Of a stretch of DNA of 35,392 bases, positions 17,044-24,065 are shown one piece after another (the first letter of the stretch is position 1; every line of letters begins with the position of its first letter). Source of the DNA: a virus; the IMG/VR virus record IMGVR_UViG_3300026544_000012, positions 1-35,392 of that record; one strand, written 5' to 3'. The notes under the pieces are model-generated. The model ran no database searches, was not told the origin of the DNA, and worked only from the letters and a program-made list of their open reading frames with translations. The position numbers were made by a program, and so were the translations under genes.

Positions 17044-17082
17044 GTTAAAACAAGGGGAACCGGAAGCACCAGCTCCCCTTGT
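17044..17082 (-). terminator. Rho-independent terminator, minus strand
   Basis: A perfect 9-bp inverted repeat (ACAAGGGGA at 17050-17058 and TCCCCTTGT at 17074-17082) encloses a 15-base loop. Read on the minus strand the stem is followed by TTTTAAC, so it should stop or attenuate leftward transcription after the coat and 50-residue genes. The T-run is short, so partial readthrough into the tail genes is likely. On the plus strand no T-run follows. Confidence 0.65.
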
Positions 17083-17086
17083 AGAC

Positions 17087-17116
17087 TCAAATCAAATCAA
17101 ATCAAATCAAATCAAT
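17087..17116. repeat. Pentanucleotide repeat (TCAAA)n
   Basis: Five perfect TCAAA units run from 17087 to 17111, followed by TCAAT. The tract lies between the stop codon of the 50-residue gene and the terminator stem, so changes in copy number would alter only the spacer. Confidence 0.85.
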
Positions 17117-17268
17117 TATTTGATGGTGAATTTTCCAGCGTTGTGAGTACCAGAGACACTGGTTCCCTTGGGCTGATTTGGACGCTGACCTTCACCAGAA
17201 GTCCGAGGTTGATACCCCTTATCCATTTTGTCCTGAGAGGACAATCCTTTTTCAATACTTCCAGCCAT
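17116..17268 (-). CDS. Small hypothetical head-module protein (50 aa)
   Basis: A 50-residue polar protein starting MAGSIEKGLSSQDKMDKGYQ and ending THNAGKFTIK. AGGAG lies 7 bases before the ATG, which is strong support for so short a gene. It follows the coat gene on the minus strand. It is Gly/Ser/Lys-rich, without a hydrophobic core, so probably flexible or structured only when bound. A minor head protein or coat-associated peptide is possible; nothing in the sequence fixes the function. Confidence 0.6.
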   Translation of the reverse strand: MAGSIEKGLSSQDKMDKGYQPRTSGEGQRPNQPKGTSVSGTHNAGKFTIK

Positions 17269-17296
17269 AACATTTCTCCTTTTGGCTTAGAGGTTA

Positions 17297-17321
17297 GGGG
17301 GCGACTGTTATGTCGGCCCCC
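17297..17321 (-). other. Stem-loop after the major capsid gene
   Basis: GGGGGCGAC (17297-17305) and GTCG plus CCCCC (17312-17321, with one bulged base) can form a strong hairpin with a 6-base loop, 25 bases after the capsid stop codon. There is no T-run on the minus strand, so it is not a typical terminator. It may protect the 3' end of capsid mRNA or separate expression levels. Confidence 0.45.
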
Positions 17322-17345
17322 CGTGACACACTACCAGACTTCAAA

Positions 17346-18247
17346 TTAGGCCTTAGAAGTCCATTTGAGGATACGACAGTTTTTGTCGTCGTTGTGAACC
17401 AGCCCGAACCCACCGAGATAGTACCACGCCACACCTTTTTCACGACCGAAGTCAGCAGGGATTGCTCCACGCATTTCTTCAGGAATGACAACGGCCTCAG
17501 CAACAGTATCTTCACCGAAGAAGTGAACATCATCGGATTTCTTGTTGGTGGCAAAGTTCACAGTAGCCGCAATGTTAGTTTGCTCGATGAAACGAACACC
17601 TTCATAACGACCAATTTCACCGTTCATGATCAACCGGAAACCGGCATCAACATACTGATGAATACCCTCGAGGTCATTTTTGACCTGACGGAAGGTACTT
17701 GGACGACCGATTGAGAAGTAATCTCCACCCTTGAAGGTAGGGATGTTCCGCTCTTTCATTTCGTCCACGATTGCCTTGACGTGATCCTTACCAAGGGCCA
17801 CGTTGTTAGTGATGGTACAACCACCAGTTTCAACAACAACTGCATCAGTTGCAGTGGCCGAGGCTACAGTAACCTTGGTTGCGTCAAATTGCGCCCGTGC
17901 CTGAGCATCAAACACCTTGGAGGCGTCGTTTTTCAGGACTTTCTTGATCACTTCTTTTACAGGATGCAGAGACAAATCATCCAGTTTCGAAGTGAAAGGC
18001 ACACTGTTACCAAATTCAGTAACGGTCAACTCACCCTGACTGATGGTGAATTTGGTTTTTGGAATTGCAGTGTTCTCGGTTAATGCTGCACCGGCAACTG
18101 CCACATCAGAATACACGTTCCAGTGAAACTTATCACCGGCACTGTAACCTTTGTCCATTGCATCTTTGGCATCACAATGCTGACGATACCGACACTGAGG
18201 CTGAACTTCCATCCGCAGAATATCGGACAATTCGTCTGAATACATAT
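17346..18247 (-). CDS. Major capsid protein, exon 2 (N4-gp56-like HK97-fold coat)
   Basis: This exon encodes residues 14-313 of the coat protein; with exon 1 (18996-19035) it gives 942 nt, exactly 314 codons including stop. Family signs are YMYSDELSDILR at the exon junction, GDKFHWNVYSDV, LTVTEFGNSVPFTSKLDDLS, HPVKEVIKKVLKNDASKVFD and the late IGRYEGVRFIEQTNI motif of N4-gp56-type coats. The reading frame stays open upstream to an ATG at 18356, but those extra residues (MRHIMKVIVKIKSG...) are translated intron and do not belong to the protein. The scaffold gene lies immediately upstream and the terminase/portal genes beyond it. About 300 copies or more per virion would be expected for an icosahedral head. 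Confidence 0.88.
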
Positions 18248-18995
18248 CGTTTTTGTTACTCCACTTAATGTGGGGGATAGTCATTTCTGCTACCCTCTGC
18301 ATATCTCTATGCAGACCAGACTTTATCTTCACAATTACTTTCATAATGTGTCTCACGTAAAGTCGTTGAGGTTCGCCTCAACCAGATGTCCATTGTGTCC
18401 TTTTCTCTTAACAAAACGCTTATAAAATTCAACAATGAGTTCGCAATCTCCCTTATCGAGAGGTATTCTTTTATTTCCATTGTTATCAGCAAATTTATTT
18501 ATACGTCTTGCAAGATACTGGATCATGAGAGAAAGTCTATGTTTCTTCTCTCCGAACATCCACGGATGTAATAGCTTCCCAAGTAAATAAGCATCACCAA
18601 TATTTTTAACTGAAATGCTGAGCATAATTCTAGAAGTATCACCATAAACTTTCCCGTTTTTCATTTCCATCGGGATTTGTGATCTTTCTGTCATATACTT
18701 TTTCAAACCAAGCCTCTCAATTATGTCTGATGCTTTTGCAATTATTCCAGCATCAGTATTGTATAATTTTATTTCATTGCCTATCTTTGGTTTACTTCCT
18801 TTTGCATTTCTGATGTAGCAGGATAATGATATTGTTCCATCACATTCTATGACTCCTGCTAACCAAGCTATTTCACCTTCGGTTGGGATTTCCTGCTGAT
18901 TGTCTCTATTCATAACACTTTCTCCTTAGTAGAGGTTATGACCTGCGAGGGTTTCCAGCATACAGTGAGATTTATGGTGAGCAATATGTCTGTTT
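18248..18995 (-). ncRNA. Group I intron in the major capsid gene
   Basis: A 748-nt intron after the 13th codon. P1: exon GGTGGGT pairs with the guide GCTCACC (18976-18982), with the required U-G at the 5' splice site. P10: intron CATAT (18984-18988) pairs with exon-2 ATATG. The intron ends in G (18248). Core: P3 TCTCAC (18965-18970) with GTGAGA (18351-18356); P6 hairpin 18365-18382; P7 GACTTTA (18358-18364) with TAAAGTC (18319-18325), preceded by the usual AAGA joining segment; P8 as an imperfect hairpin between them; P9 hairpin 18297-18314 with a GAGA loop. Splicing joins GGG-T to AT-ATG, giving Gly-Gly-Tyr-Met-Tyr. P4/P5 pairing near 18940-18960 is not fully resolved by eye. Confidence 0.88.
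18353..18913 (-). CDS. LAGLIDADG homing endonuclease inside the group I intron
   Basis: A 186-residue intron-encoded endonuclease with one clear LAGLIDADG motif, WLAGVIECDGTISL at about residues 16-29, keeping the acidic residue before the final Gly. A single motif implies action as a homodimer; a weaker second helix (AYLLGKLLHPWMF) is less convincing. Its role would be to cut intron-less capsid alleles near the junction and drive intron homing. It has its own AAGGAG site before the ATG. Its last codons (LNDFT, TGA) run through P6, P7 and P3' of the ribozyme, so protein and RNA constraints overlap there. Confidence 0.88.
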   Translation of the reverse strand: MNRDNQQEIPTEGEIAWLAGVIECDGTISLSCYIRNAKGSKPKIGNEIKLYNTDAGIIAKASDIIERLGLKKYMTERSQIPMEMKNGKVYGDTSRIMLSISVKNIGDAYLLGKLLHPWMFGEKKHRLSLMIQYLARRINKFADNNGNKRIPLDKGDCELIVEFYKRFVKRKGHNGHLVEANLNDFT

Positions 18996-19035
18996 ACCCA
19001 CCTTCTGCTGCTACTCCCCAAATTTGACCTGCCAT
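18996..19035 (-). CDS. Major capsid protein, exon 1 (13 codons plus one base)
   Basis: ATG at 19033-19035, with AGGAG 7-8 bases upstream, starts MAGQIWGVAAEGG; the next codon is completed across the splice junction as TAT (Tyr). Without splicing the frame ends at once in TAA. The N-terminal pattern MAGQ(x)WGV-x-AEGGYMYSDEL is usual for this coat family, which supports both the start and the junction. It lies 24 bp after the scaffold stop. Confidence 0.85.
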
Positions 19036-19059
19036 AATCTTTCTCCTTTTTCCATATTG

Positions 19060-20118
19060 TTACCCGTGCGATCTCCTTCCTATTAACTGCTCGAAGGTCT
19101 TCGCTTTAGGTTGTGTTTTTGATGTATCACGACGTTGATTCGCCTGTTTGATACTATCGGACGATTGCTTCTTTATATCCCTTTTGTTCTTCAAATCTCG
19201 ATGTTGCGCTGCTTTCGGTTTGGGCTTGTTAAAATCCCTCCGTGCGATGTTGATGGACTCCTGCATGATTTGCATCAGTGTCCAGTCTTCATGCTCAGCG
19301 GCAACTTCTCTGGTGATATCATTCACCGCAGTCCGCATACGACCGACATTCAGGTCAGCATTATCTTTTTCAAAAAGAGCAACAGCTTTAAGCCGTTCCG
19401 CTTCATAAAGCATATCTGCTTTGACCTGTGCCTTAACATCAGCCTTAATGGCTGTTACATCAACCTCTTGGGTTACTGCCACTGGCTTCGATTTCGTTGC
19501 TTTGACAACTTCAAGCATGACATCTTTGATGTCTTCAGAATCACCTTGGTACAAGTTATTGGTCATTCTTTCAGCTCGTTTTACATCTTCCTCAGTCAGC
19601 TCATCCTGATTTTTTACTTCAGTTTTTTTCAACTCTTTCAGTCGATTTTGTTCCTCGATCAATAAAAGTTTTTTAGCTTCAATTTCTCTGAGTTGAGCAT
19701 CATTTGCTTTACGTTGTCGTGCGGCTTCTTTAAGCTTCAGATCCCCTGAAATTTGTTGCTGGATGGCAACGACACCGCCAGCCTCATCAACTTCCTCTCT
19801 GGTTCTCTGAATCTCCTCACCGTTGACCTTTAAAGTGACCATTTCATCTGGTTCCGGGTCTTGATCAGTATCAAATCCACCGTCGTCATTGTTGTCCTCA
19901 TCGAAGTCAACAATATCATCTTGCTCTTTTTTGATGGCTTGACTACGTTTCTCTGCCAACATATCCATCATCTCATCATGAGGTGATTTCTGGCGTGTTT
20001 CTGAGTCACCCTGATCTCCATTCTCCAGATTGGTTTCAGTCTGCTTGTCGGTCGGTTGATCTGTTGCTGGTTGATCTGTTGCTGGTTGTTGCTCTACGTC
20101 CTTTTGGATAGTAGCCAT
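19060..20118 (-). CDS. Scaffolding protein
   Basis: A 352-residue, highly charged and helical protein directly upstream of the capsid gene, the usual place for a scaffold. The N-terminus is a disordered Gln/Thr/Asp-rich tract with ATDQP repeats, then an acidic run (DFDEDNNDDGGFD). A small beta segment (VTLKVNGEEIQRTREEVDE) is followed by a long coiled coil (~residues 125-180). The C-terminus is strongly basic (KAAQHRDLKNKRDIKKQ), as in P22-type scaffolds whose basic end binds the coat. AAGGAG precedes the ATG. It would direct procapsid assembly and leave before or during packaging. The call rests on position and composition. Confidence 0.75.
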   Translation of the reverse strand: MATIQKDVEQQPATDQPATDQPTDKQTETNLENGDQGDSETRQKSPHDEMMDMLAEKRSQAIKKEQDDIVDFDEDNNDDGGFDTDQDPEPDEMVTLKVNGEEIQRTREEVDEAGGVVAIQQQISGDLKLKEAARQRKANDAQLREIEAKKLLLIEEQNRLKELKKTEVKNQDELTEEDVKRAERMTNNLYQGDSEDIKDVMLEVVKATKSKPVAVTQEVDVTAIKADVKAQVKADMLYEAERLKAVALFEKDNADLNVGRMRTAVNDITREVAAEHEDWTLMQIMQESINIARRDFNKPKPKAAQHRDLKNKRDIKKQSSDSIKQANQRRDTSKTQPKAKTFEQLIGRRSHG

Positions 20119-20153
20119 GTTGTTCTCCTTCGTGTCACGCCCGGGGGTGGTGA

Positions 20154-20465
20154 CTAATCTTCTGCGTTAAAATTATCCAAATAGAATTGATACGCCATGT
20201 CTGCTGACACAATCAATTCCTCCAAGTACTTTTCATAATGTTCAAATCGGGCAACGATGTTCTGTAGCTCCATTATCTTTTGAGTGTCTGTCGGTTTGAC
20301 CTTGGTCAGTTCATCCATTGCCGACACAACAATAGCTTCGGCAGTGTTGTTGATAAATCTAGCAAGGTCTGAGTTTAAAAACTCTTTTGCTTGCTGACCG
20401 AGGATCATTGACTCTCTCACTTTTTTCTCTTGCTCACTGATCAGAACGTCCGCTTCTTCGCTCAT
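20154..20465 (-). CDS. Hypothetical helical head-module protein (103 aa)
   Basis: A 103-residue, all-helical, acidic protein (SEQEKKVRESMILGQQAKEF near the start; ELQNIVARFEHYEKYLEELI later). No Cys, no signal peptide and no membrane segment are present. It overlaps the HNH-like gene by ATGA, so it is translated from the same message between portal and scaffold genes. Small helical proteins in this position are common in related phages but I cannot assign a function. A minor scaffold-like or portal-associated role is possible. Confidence 0.6.
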   Translation of the reverse strand: MSEEADVLISEQEKKVRESMILGQQAKEFLNSDLARFINNTAEAIVVSAMDELTKVKPTDTQKIMELQNIVARFEHYEKYLEELIVSADMAYQFYLDNFNAED

Positions 20466-20704
20466 TTTGCACCCTTCTTCCGGTTAGTAGCACGGCTCAC
20501 TACACGTCGATTGCTCTTTGCATTGGAACCGCCTTTAGACAGAGGTTTCTTATGATCCACCTCTTTACCGTCACCCTTCAACAATCCTGCCTGTCGTCGT
20601 GCTGTGTTCCGTGCCGCCCGATTCTTTTTCTGTTCAGGCTTGGCATGAAAGTCACGATATTCTTTAGCGTAATCTCTTTTCGCTTTTGGTTTCTTTGCTG
20701 CCAT
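20462..20704 (-). CDS. Small HNH-like protein
   Basis: An 80-residue, very basic protein. The segment GKEVDHKKPLSKGGSNAKSN matches the core of small HNH nucleases (D-H-x-x-P-L-S-x-G-G-S-N). The zinc-binding Cys pairs of many HNH proteins are absent, and the usual last His/Asn is replaced within RRVVSRATNRK. Small HNH proteins near terminase genes help packaging in some phages, so that is one possible role; loss of activity is equally possible. The start at 20704 is chosen because GGGAAGAGAG precedes it. The gene begins inside the 41-residue gene upstream, in another frame. Confidence 0.65.
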   Translation of the reverse strand: MAAKKPKAKRDYAKEYRDFHAKPEQKKNRAARNTARRQAGLLKGDGKEVDHKKPLSKGGSNAKSNRRVVSRATNRKKGAK

Positions 20705-20789
20705 CTCTCTTCCCTTTGCAGAAAATCCGGTCATAAGCATCACGATACCGAGACATATCAGTCGGTCGCTGCATTGATCCTTTGCTCAT
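20664..20789 (-). CDS. Small conserved phage protein (41 aa)
   Basis: A 41-residue protein beginning MSKGSMQRPTDMSRYRDAYD and continuing RIFCKGKRDG. The pattern (short basic start, R-P-T-D, then Y-x-x-x-Y/F-D-x-I-F) recurs in tiny proteins of many phages. Its start overlaps the preceding stop as TGATG, which implies reinitiation. Its last 41 bases overlap the start of the HNH-like gene in a different frame. Function unknown. Confidence 0.55.
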   Translation of the reverse strand: MSKGSMQRPTDMSRYRDAYDRIFCKGKRDGSKETKSEKRLR

Positions 20790-21034
20790 CAGAACACACT
20801 CCCTTGTTCCTGATTAGTGCGCTCCTCGACAAAATTGTATTCATCTGGTTCCAGACCGACTCTGACAGTGCAACCATCATTCTTGATGTGAATCTTGTCA
20901 CGAGAAGACATGCCGCTCTCCAAACCAGTGTTGGGGATACTCGGCTCAACCTCCATCATTGGACAAGGCACTGCGAAATCTTGCTTGGACTTGCGGAGCA
21001 TCTTTCTGTTTCTACGATTCATGATCATGATCAT
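20789..21034 (-). CDS. Hypothetical protein (about 80 aa)
   Basis: An 81-residue protein with no recognised family. The first codons are ATG-ATC-ATG-ATC-ATG, so there are three in-frame start choices behind one GGAGGAG site; the second (21028) has the best spacing, and the third gives MNRRNRKMLRKSK. The rest is polar, with a short acidic C-terminus (EPDEYNFVEERTNQEQG). It lies between the basic 78-residue protein and the 41-residue gene, to which it is coupled by TGATG. Confidence 0.55.
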   Translation of the reverse strand: MIMIMNRRNRKMLRKSKQDFAVPCPMMEVEPSIPNTGLESGMSSRDKIHIKNDGCTVRVGLEPDEYNFVEERTNQEQGSVF

Positions 21035-21067
21035 CTCCTCCCACGGTGTGGGTCTGTTATATTCAGA

Positions 21068-21304
21068 TTATTTACTTGTCCGTCTGGTCGGTGTTTTTTT
21101 ACGCACGGCCCCTGCTGCTCTGGTTCTGCCGGCAACACTGGAACTGATGGTCGCTTTCTTTTTTACACCAGCCGAGGAACTCGAGTTCATTGGTCGACGT
21201 GCATTGTTGCTGGCAGTTTTAGCCCGTTTACGAGCAGCTTCTGCTTCTCTTTTAGCTTTACGTTTCGCCCCTTTTGACGACCCACCGATACCGAGAAAAC
21301 TCAT
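21068..21304 (-). CDS. Small, highly basic Ala/Lys/Arg-rich protein (78 aa)
   Basis: A 78-residue protein starting MSFLGIGGSSKGAKRKAKRE and ending RKKTPTRRTSK. About a third of residues are Lys or Arg, so nucleic-acid or portal-surface binding is plausible. AGGAGG sits at ideal distance before ATG 21304. It follows the portal gene directly. Proteins with a glycine loop and a basic helix in this place are common but of unknown role. Confidence 0.6.
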   Translation of the reverse strand: MSFLGIGGSSKGAKRKAKREAEAARKRAKTASNNARRPMNSSSSAGVKKKATISSSVAGRTRAAGAVRKKTPTRRTSK

Positions 21305-21328
21305 TTTCAACCTCCTATGATTAAATTA

Positions 21329-23554
21329 TTATCCCTGCCCCATCTCTTCTGCCGCTGGAACCATTCCATACTGATCCCGCATGAGTACGGAGCTGATACG
21401 ATCATTGCTGTCCGTCAAGAGAGTCAGTTCTTTCTCTCGTTTCTGGAACTCAAGAGTTTCTTGCTGCAGGATTAACTCACCCCGGGCAATATCATTCTTC
21501 TCAGCAGCGACCTGCTCTTTGATGTATTTGATCTGCATGTCGAGCTGGGCAACCTGTTTCTCGGCATCAAGCTTCATCTGCATCCGCTGAGTATCACCCT
21601 GCTCCTTCATCTGAACAGCTTCCAGCTTAACTTGGCCCTCAGCTTGTTTCTCAGCCGCACCGGACTCAATCTGCTGGGTGAGCTGTTCGACCTGTTTCTT
21701 CAATTCTGCTACCTGTGGATCCTCTTCATCTTGTGTGGTGAAGAATCGAGACCCGTCACGATATCCCAATGCACCAAAGACTTCACGCATGACTTCATCA
21801 CCATTGATCTGACTCAGTTTCTCAGGCATGAATTCACCAACTGTTTTCAGTCCAATACTCAGCTTCTCGATCCGTTTATGCGGTGCGGTTGCACCATAAC
21901 CGACAGCCACTTTAATAGCGTACTCAGTATCCATGAGTGCAGCCACTGTGCCGGGATCAGCACCTTCACCGACGATCTTGAGAATGCGTTGGTCGGTCTC
22001 ATATTTCTGCCCCATTGTGATGAGTTGTCGCAACACCCCTTCAACCCATGTTTCGGTGAACACCCGAAGCTGAAACTCGGTCACTGCATTGGAGTCATCC
22101 GAGGCAATATCCATTCCACCGACGGTTTCATTGAGATGTCGATTGGTCTGCACAGAACCCATGCTGAAGCTACCCAGCAGCTCATCAATATCAACATTGA
22201 TTCGATCCTGCTCCTGATACGCTGAACTGGTGACATCATTAAATTCCTCAGGCTCAACGTCGTCCAAACTGTCCATAAGGATGACACCCCCGGGAACTGA
22301 GGTTGTTAATGCCCTCCAGTCCACATTCGTGCCACGTCTCGCCCGGTATCGTTTGTTCAGAATCAGTTTGATATTGTCGAGTCGCTGGTTGGTGACGTCG
22401 TTTGCCTCAACCACTAAGTCTTGAGACAGCTCTGGTACACCTGTGCTGTAATTTCGATGCGGTTCGATGACAATTGAGCCAACAACATACGGTCTACCAT
22501 GCAGGAAGACATCTTCCAGAGGGACTGGATCAGACAAAAGATGCTCTGTCCCCAGTGTGTAATAGAGATAATCAACCCCACTGTGTCGGATGATGTTGCG
22601 ATGCACCCAGACAATATCAAACAGTTTGATCTGATGACTCTGATCCTTTGAATCCATCCGCTTGCCTTCACGGGCCATGCGGGTTGTGTCGTAGTCACCG
22701 GTTTGTCGTGCAGAAAGAAGATGCTCTGGGTTGACGTTCTTCCATTTGGTCTCCCCTGTTTTACTGTTGGTGGTTTCAGTGCGCTCAATGACATCCTGCA
22801 CGAACATCGGAATCATTTCGATCAGGAAAGGGGACGTTCCAACTGGGTCACGCCAGTCTGATGCGGTGCTGAATCGGAAGTTCTCAACCGGGACAAGGAC
22901 GATATCGGGCTTGTCTATCTTGATACGATGATTTGTCTTTGACTCTGTTTGTGGTTCCCCGTCTTCATCAAGAACAACTAACCCATTTTCAACAACAACT
23001 TCGTCCTCTTCAAACTCTTCTTCCTCATAAACCCACTCTTGACGGGATATGACGATACCGTTGACCATGGCTTCATTGTAGGCCCCAATGATGGTTTTGA
23101 ACCACTGGATTGAATGCTCCAGACGAAAGTCCACCCAGTTCTTACCGAACTTTGCACCGAGGATTGAGTTCTCATCGTTCGGATCTTCCGGGTCACAACT
23201 TACTGTGTCAATCGTACTGAAAAATGCCAGTGCTGCAGCAGCTTCATGGCGTCTGATAATGGAACGGACTTTGGGACGGAACACTTTGGAGCGATACTTG
23301 TAGGACTCCTGATAATACTTAGAACCTGCTGGGTGTTTGCTGCGGAATAAAGATATGTTTTTCTCGAGCTGCTTACGGATGTTTGCGTCGAAATAGTCGG
23401 TACTGGTTTCGAATGAGTCACGGGCCATCGCCAACCAATTCACTTCGCCATCGATGTCATAACTCTCAAGTGTCTGGTCTTGCTTCTGTTGAGATTCCTC
23501 GTCACCACTGTAATCGTCATTATTTTCCTGATCGTAATCCTCTGGGCGTTGCAT
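21329..23554 (-). CDS. Portal protein
   Basis: A 741-residue portal, forming the dodecameric ring through which DNA is packaged and ejected. Consistent features are the acidic N-terminus, the early helical segment with YYQESYKYRSKVFRPKVRS and RRHEAAAALAFFST, the wing region with PVENFRFSTASDWRDP, and DVTNQRLDNIKLILNKRYRARRG, which fits the long stem helix. The C-terminal ~130 residues are a Gln-rich coiled coil (from VAELKKQVEQLTQQIE), expected to form a barrel inside the head. Length is in the upper range for P22-like portals. Its start overlaps the preceding stop as TAATG. It lies between terminase and scaffold genes. Confidence 0.88.
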   Translation of the reverse strand: MQRPEDYDQENNDDYSGDEESQQKQDQTLESYDIDGEVNWLAMARDSFETSTDYFDANIRKQLEKNISLFRSKHPAGSKYYQESYKYRSKVFRPKVRSIIRRHEAAAALAFFSTIDTVSCDPEDPNDENSILGAKFGKNWVDFRLEHSIQWFKTIIGAYNEAMVNGIVISRQEWVYEEEEFEEDEVVVENGLVVLDEDGEPQTESKTNHRIKIDKPDIVLVPVENFRFSTASDWRDPVGTSPFLIEMIPMFVQDVIERTETTNSKTGETKWKNVNPEHLLSARQTGDYDTTRMAREGKRMDSKDQSHQIKLFDIVWVHRNIIRHSGVDYLYYTLGTEHLLSDPVPLEDVFLHGRPYVVGSIVIEPHRNYSTGVPELSQDLVVEANDVTNQRLDNIKLILNKRYRARRGTNVDWRALTTSVPGGVILMDSLDDVEPEEFNDVTSSAYQEQDRINVDIDELLGSFSMGSVQTNRHLNETVGGMDIASDDSNAVTEFQLRVFTETWVEGVLRQLITMGQKYETDQRILKIVGEGADPGTVAALMDTEYAIKVAVGYGATAPHKRIEKLSIGLKTVGEFMPEKLSQINGDEVMREVFGALGYRDGSRFFTTQDEEDPQVAELKKQVEQLTQQIESGAAEKQAEGQVKLEAVQMKEQGDTQRMQMKLDAEKQVAQLDMQIKYIKEQVAAEKNDIARGELILQQETLEFQKREKELTLLTDSNDRISSVLMRDQYGMVPAAEEMGQG

Positions 23555-23901
23555 TATGCGCCTCCGGCTGAATAAGTGTCCATAGTGGTTATGTTTCCTC
23601 TCGAATCACGATCCGCAATCAACTGCTCTGGTCGCTTCCCTCTGGGGAAATTACATCGTTCAAGAAGTTCCCCTCCTGCGGTAATAGCAGAATGTTCTCC
23701 ACCGCTCACCTCAACATCTTTCACATACAAAACGAAACCGTAATCACCATGCAGATTGAGACATCTCACCGATATGATGCCAGTGGATAAAGTGCAATCA
23801 ACATACCACGACCACCCGGGGTAATGTTCTTGCAGCACTTTACCGACTTTGGCACACAATTTATTCTCATCAATTGCCGTGCTGAACTGCCCACTATTCA
23901 T
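23554..23901 (-). CDS. Conserved hypothetical protein between terminase and portal (115 aa)
   Basis: A 115-residue protein with PGWSWYVDCTLSTGIISVRC, then LHGDYGFVLYV, a conserved GGELLERCNFPRG and a short polar tail. This alpha/beta pattern recurs in small proteins next to portal genes of podovirus-like phages, where it has no proven function. It overlaps the 52-residue gene by ATGA and the portal by TAATG, so all three are translationally linked. Confidence 0.65.
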   Translation of the reverse strand: MNSGQFSTAIDENKLCAKVGKVLQEHYPGWSWYVDCTLSTGIISVRCLNLHGDYGFVLYVKDVEVSGGEHSAITAGGELLERCNFPRGKRPEQLIADRDSRGNITTMDTYSAGGA

Positions 23902-24056
23902 CGATGATGTCCTGTCGGATAGAAGGTGCGCCCATTACTGAAAACGTAATCAGGCACTGGGTCATTGATGGCCGGGTCAAGTCGTTGCACCGCATCAGCA
24001 ATATCAAAATAAATGACAACTGGTCGCCTGATCTCGTCTGGAGGAATAGCGTTCAT
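23898..24056 (-). CDS. Small hypothetical protein (52 aa)
   Basis: A 52-residue protein starting MNAIPPDEIRRPVVIYFDIA and ending PTGHHR. AGGAG lies 6 bases upstream of ATG 24054-24056, and its stop overlaps the next start by ATGA, both of which support a real gene. It sits 9 bp after the large terminase stop. No family is recognised. Confidence 0.55.
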   Translation of the reverse strand: MNAIPPDEIRRPVVIYFDIADAVQRLDPAINDPVPDYVFSNGRTFYPTGHHR

Positions 24057-24065
24057 GTCTGACTC

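Noticed and set aside
18248-18356. Capsid gene starting at the ATG at 18356 (336 residues)
   Set aside because: The added N-terminal residues are group I intron sequence (P8, P7, P9). The family N-terminus is supplied by exon 1 at 18996-19035, with exact frame restoration.
20758-20949. 63-residue minus-strand frame between the HNH-like and basic protein genes
   Set aside because: It is out of frame with the gene at 20789-21034, which has a GGAGGAG site and coupled junctions.
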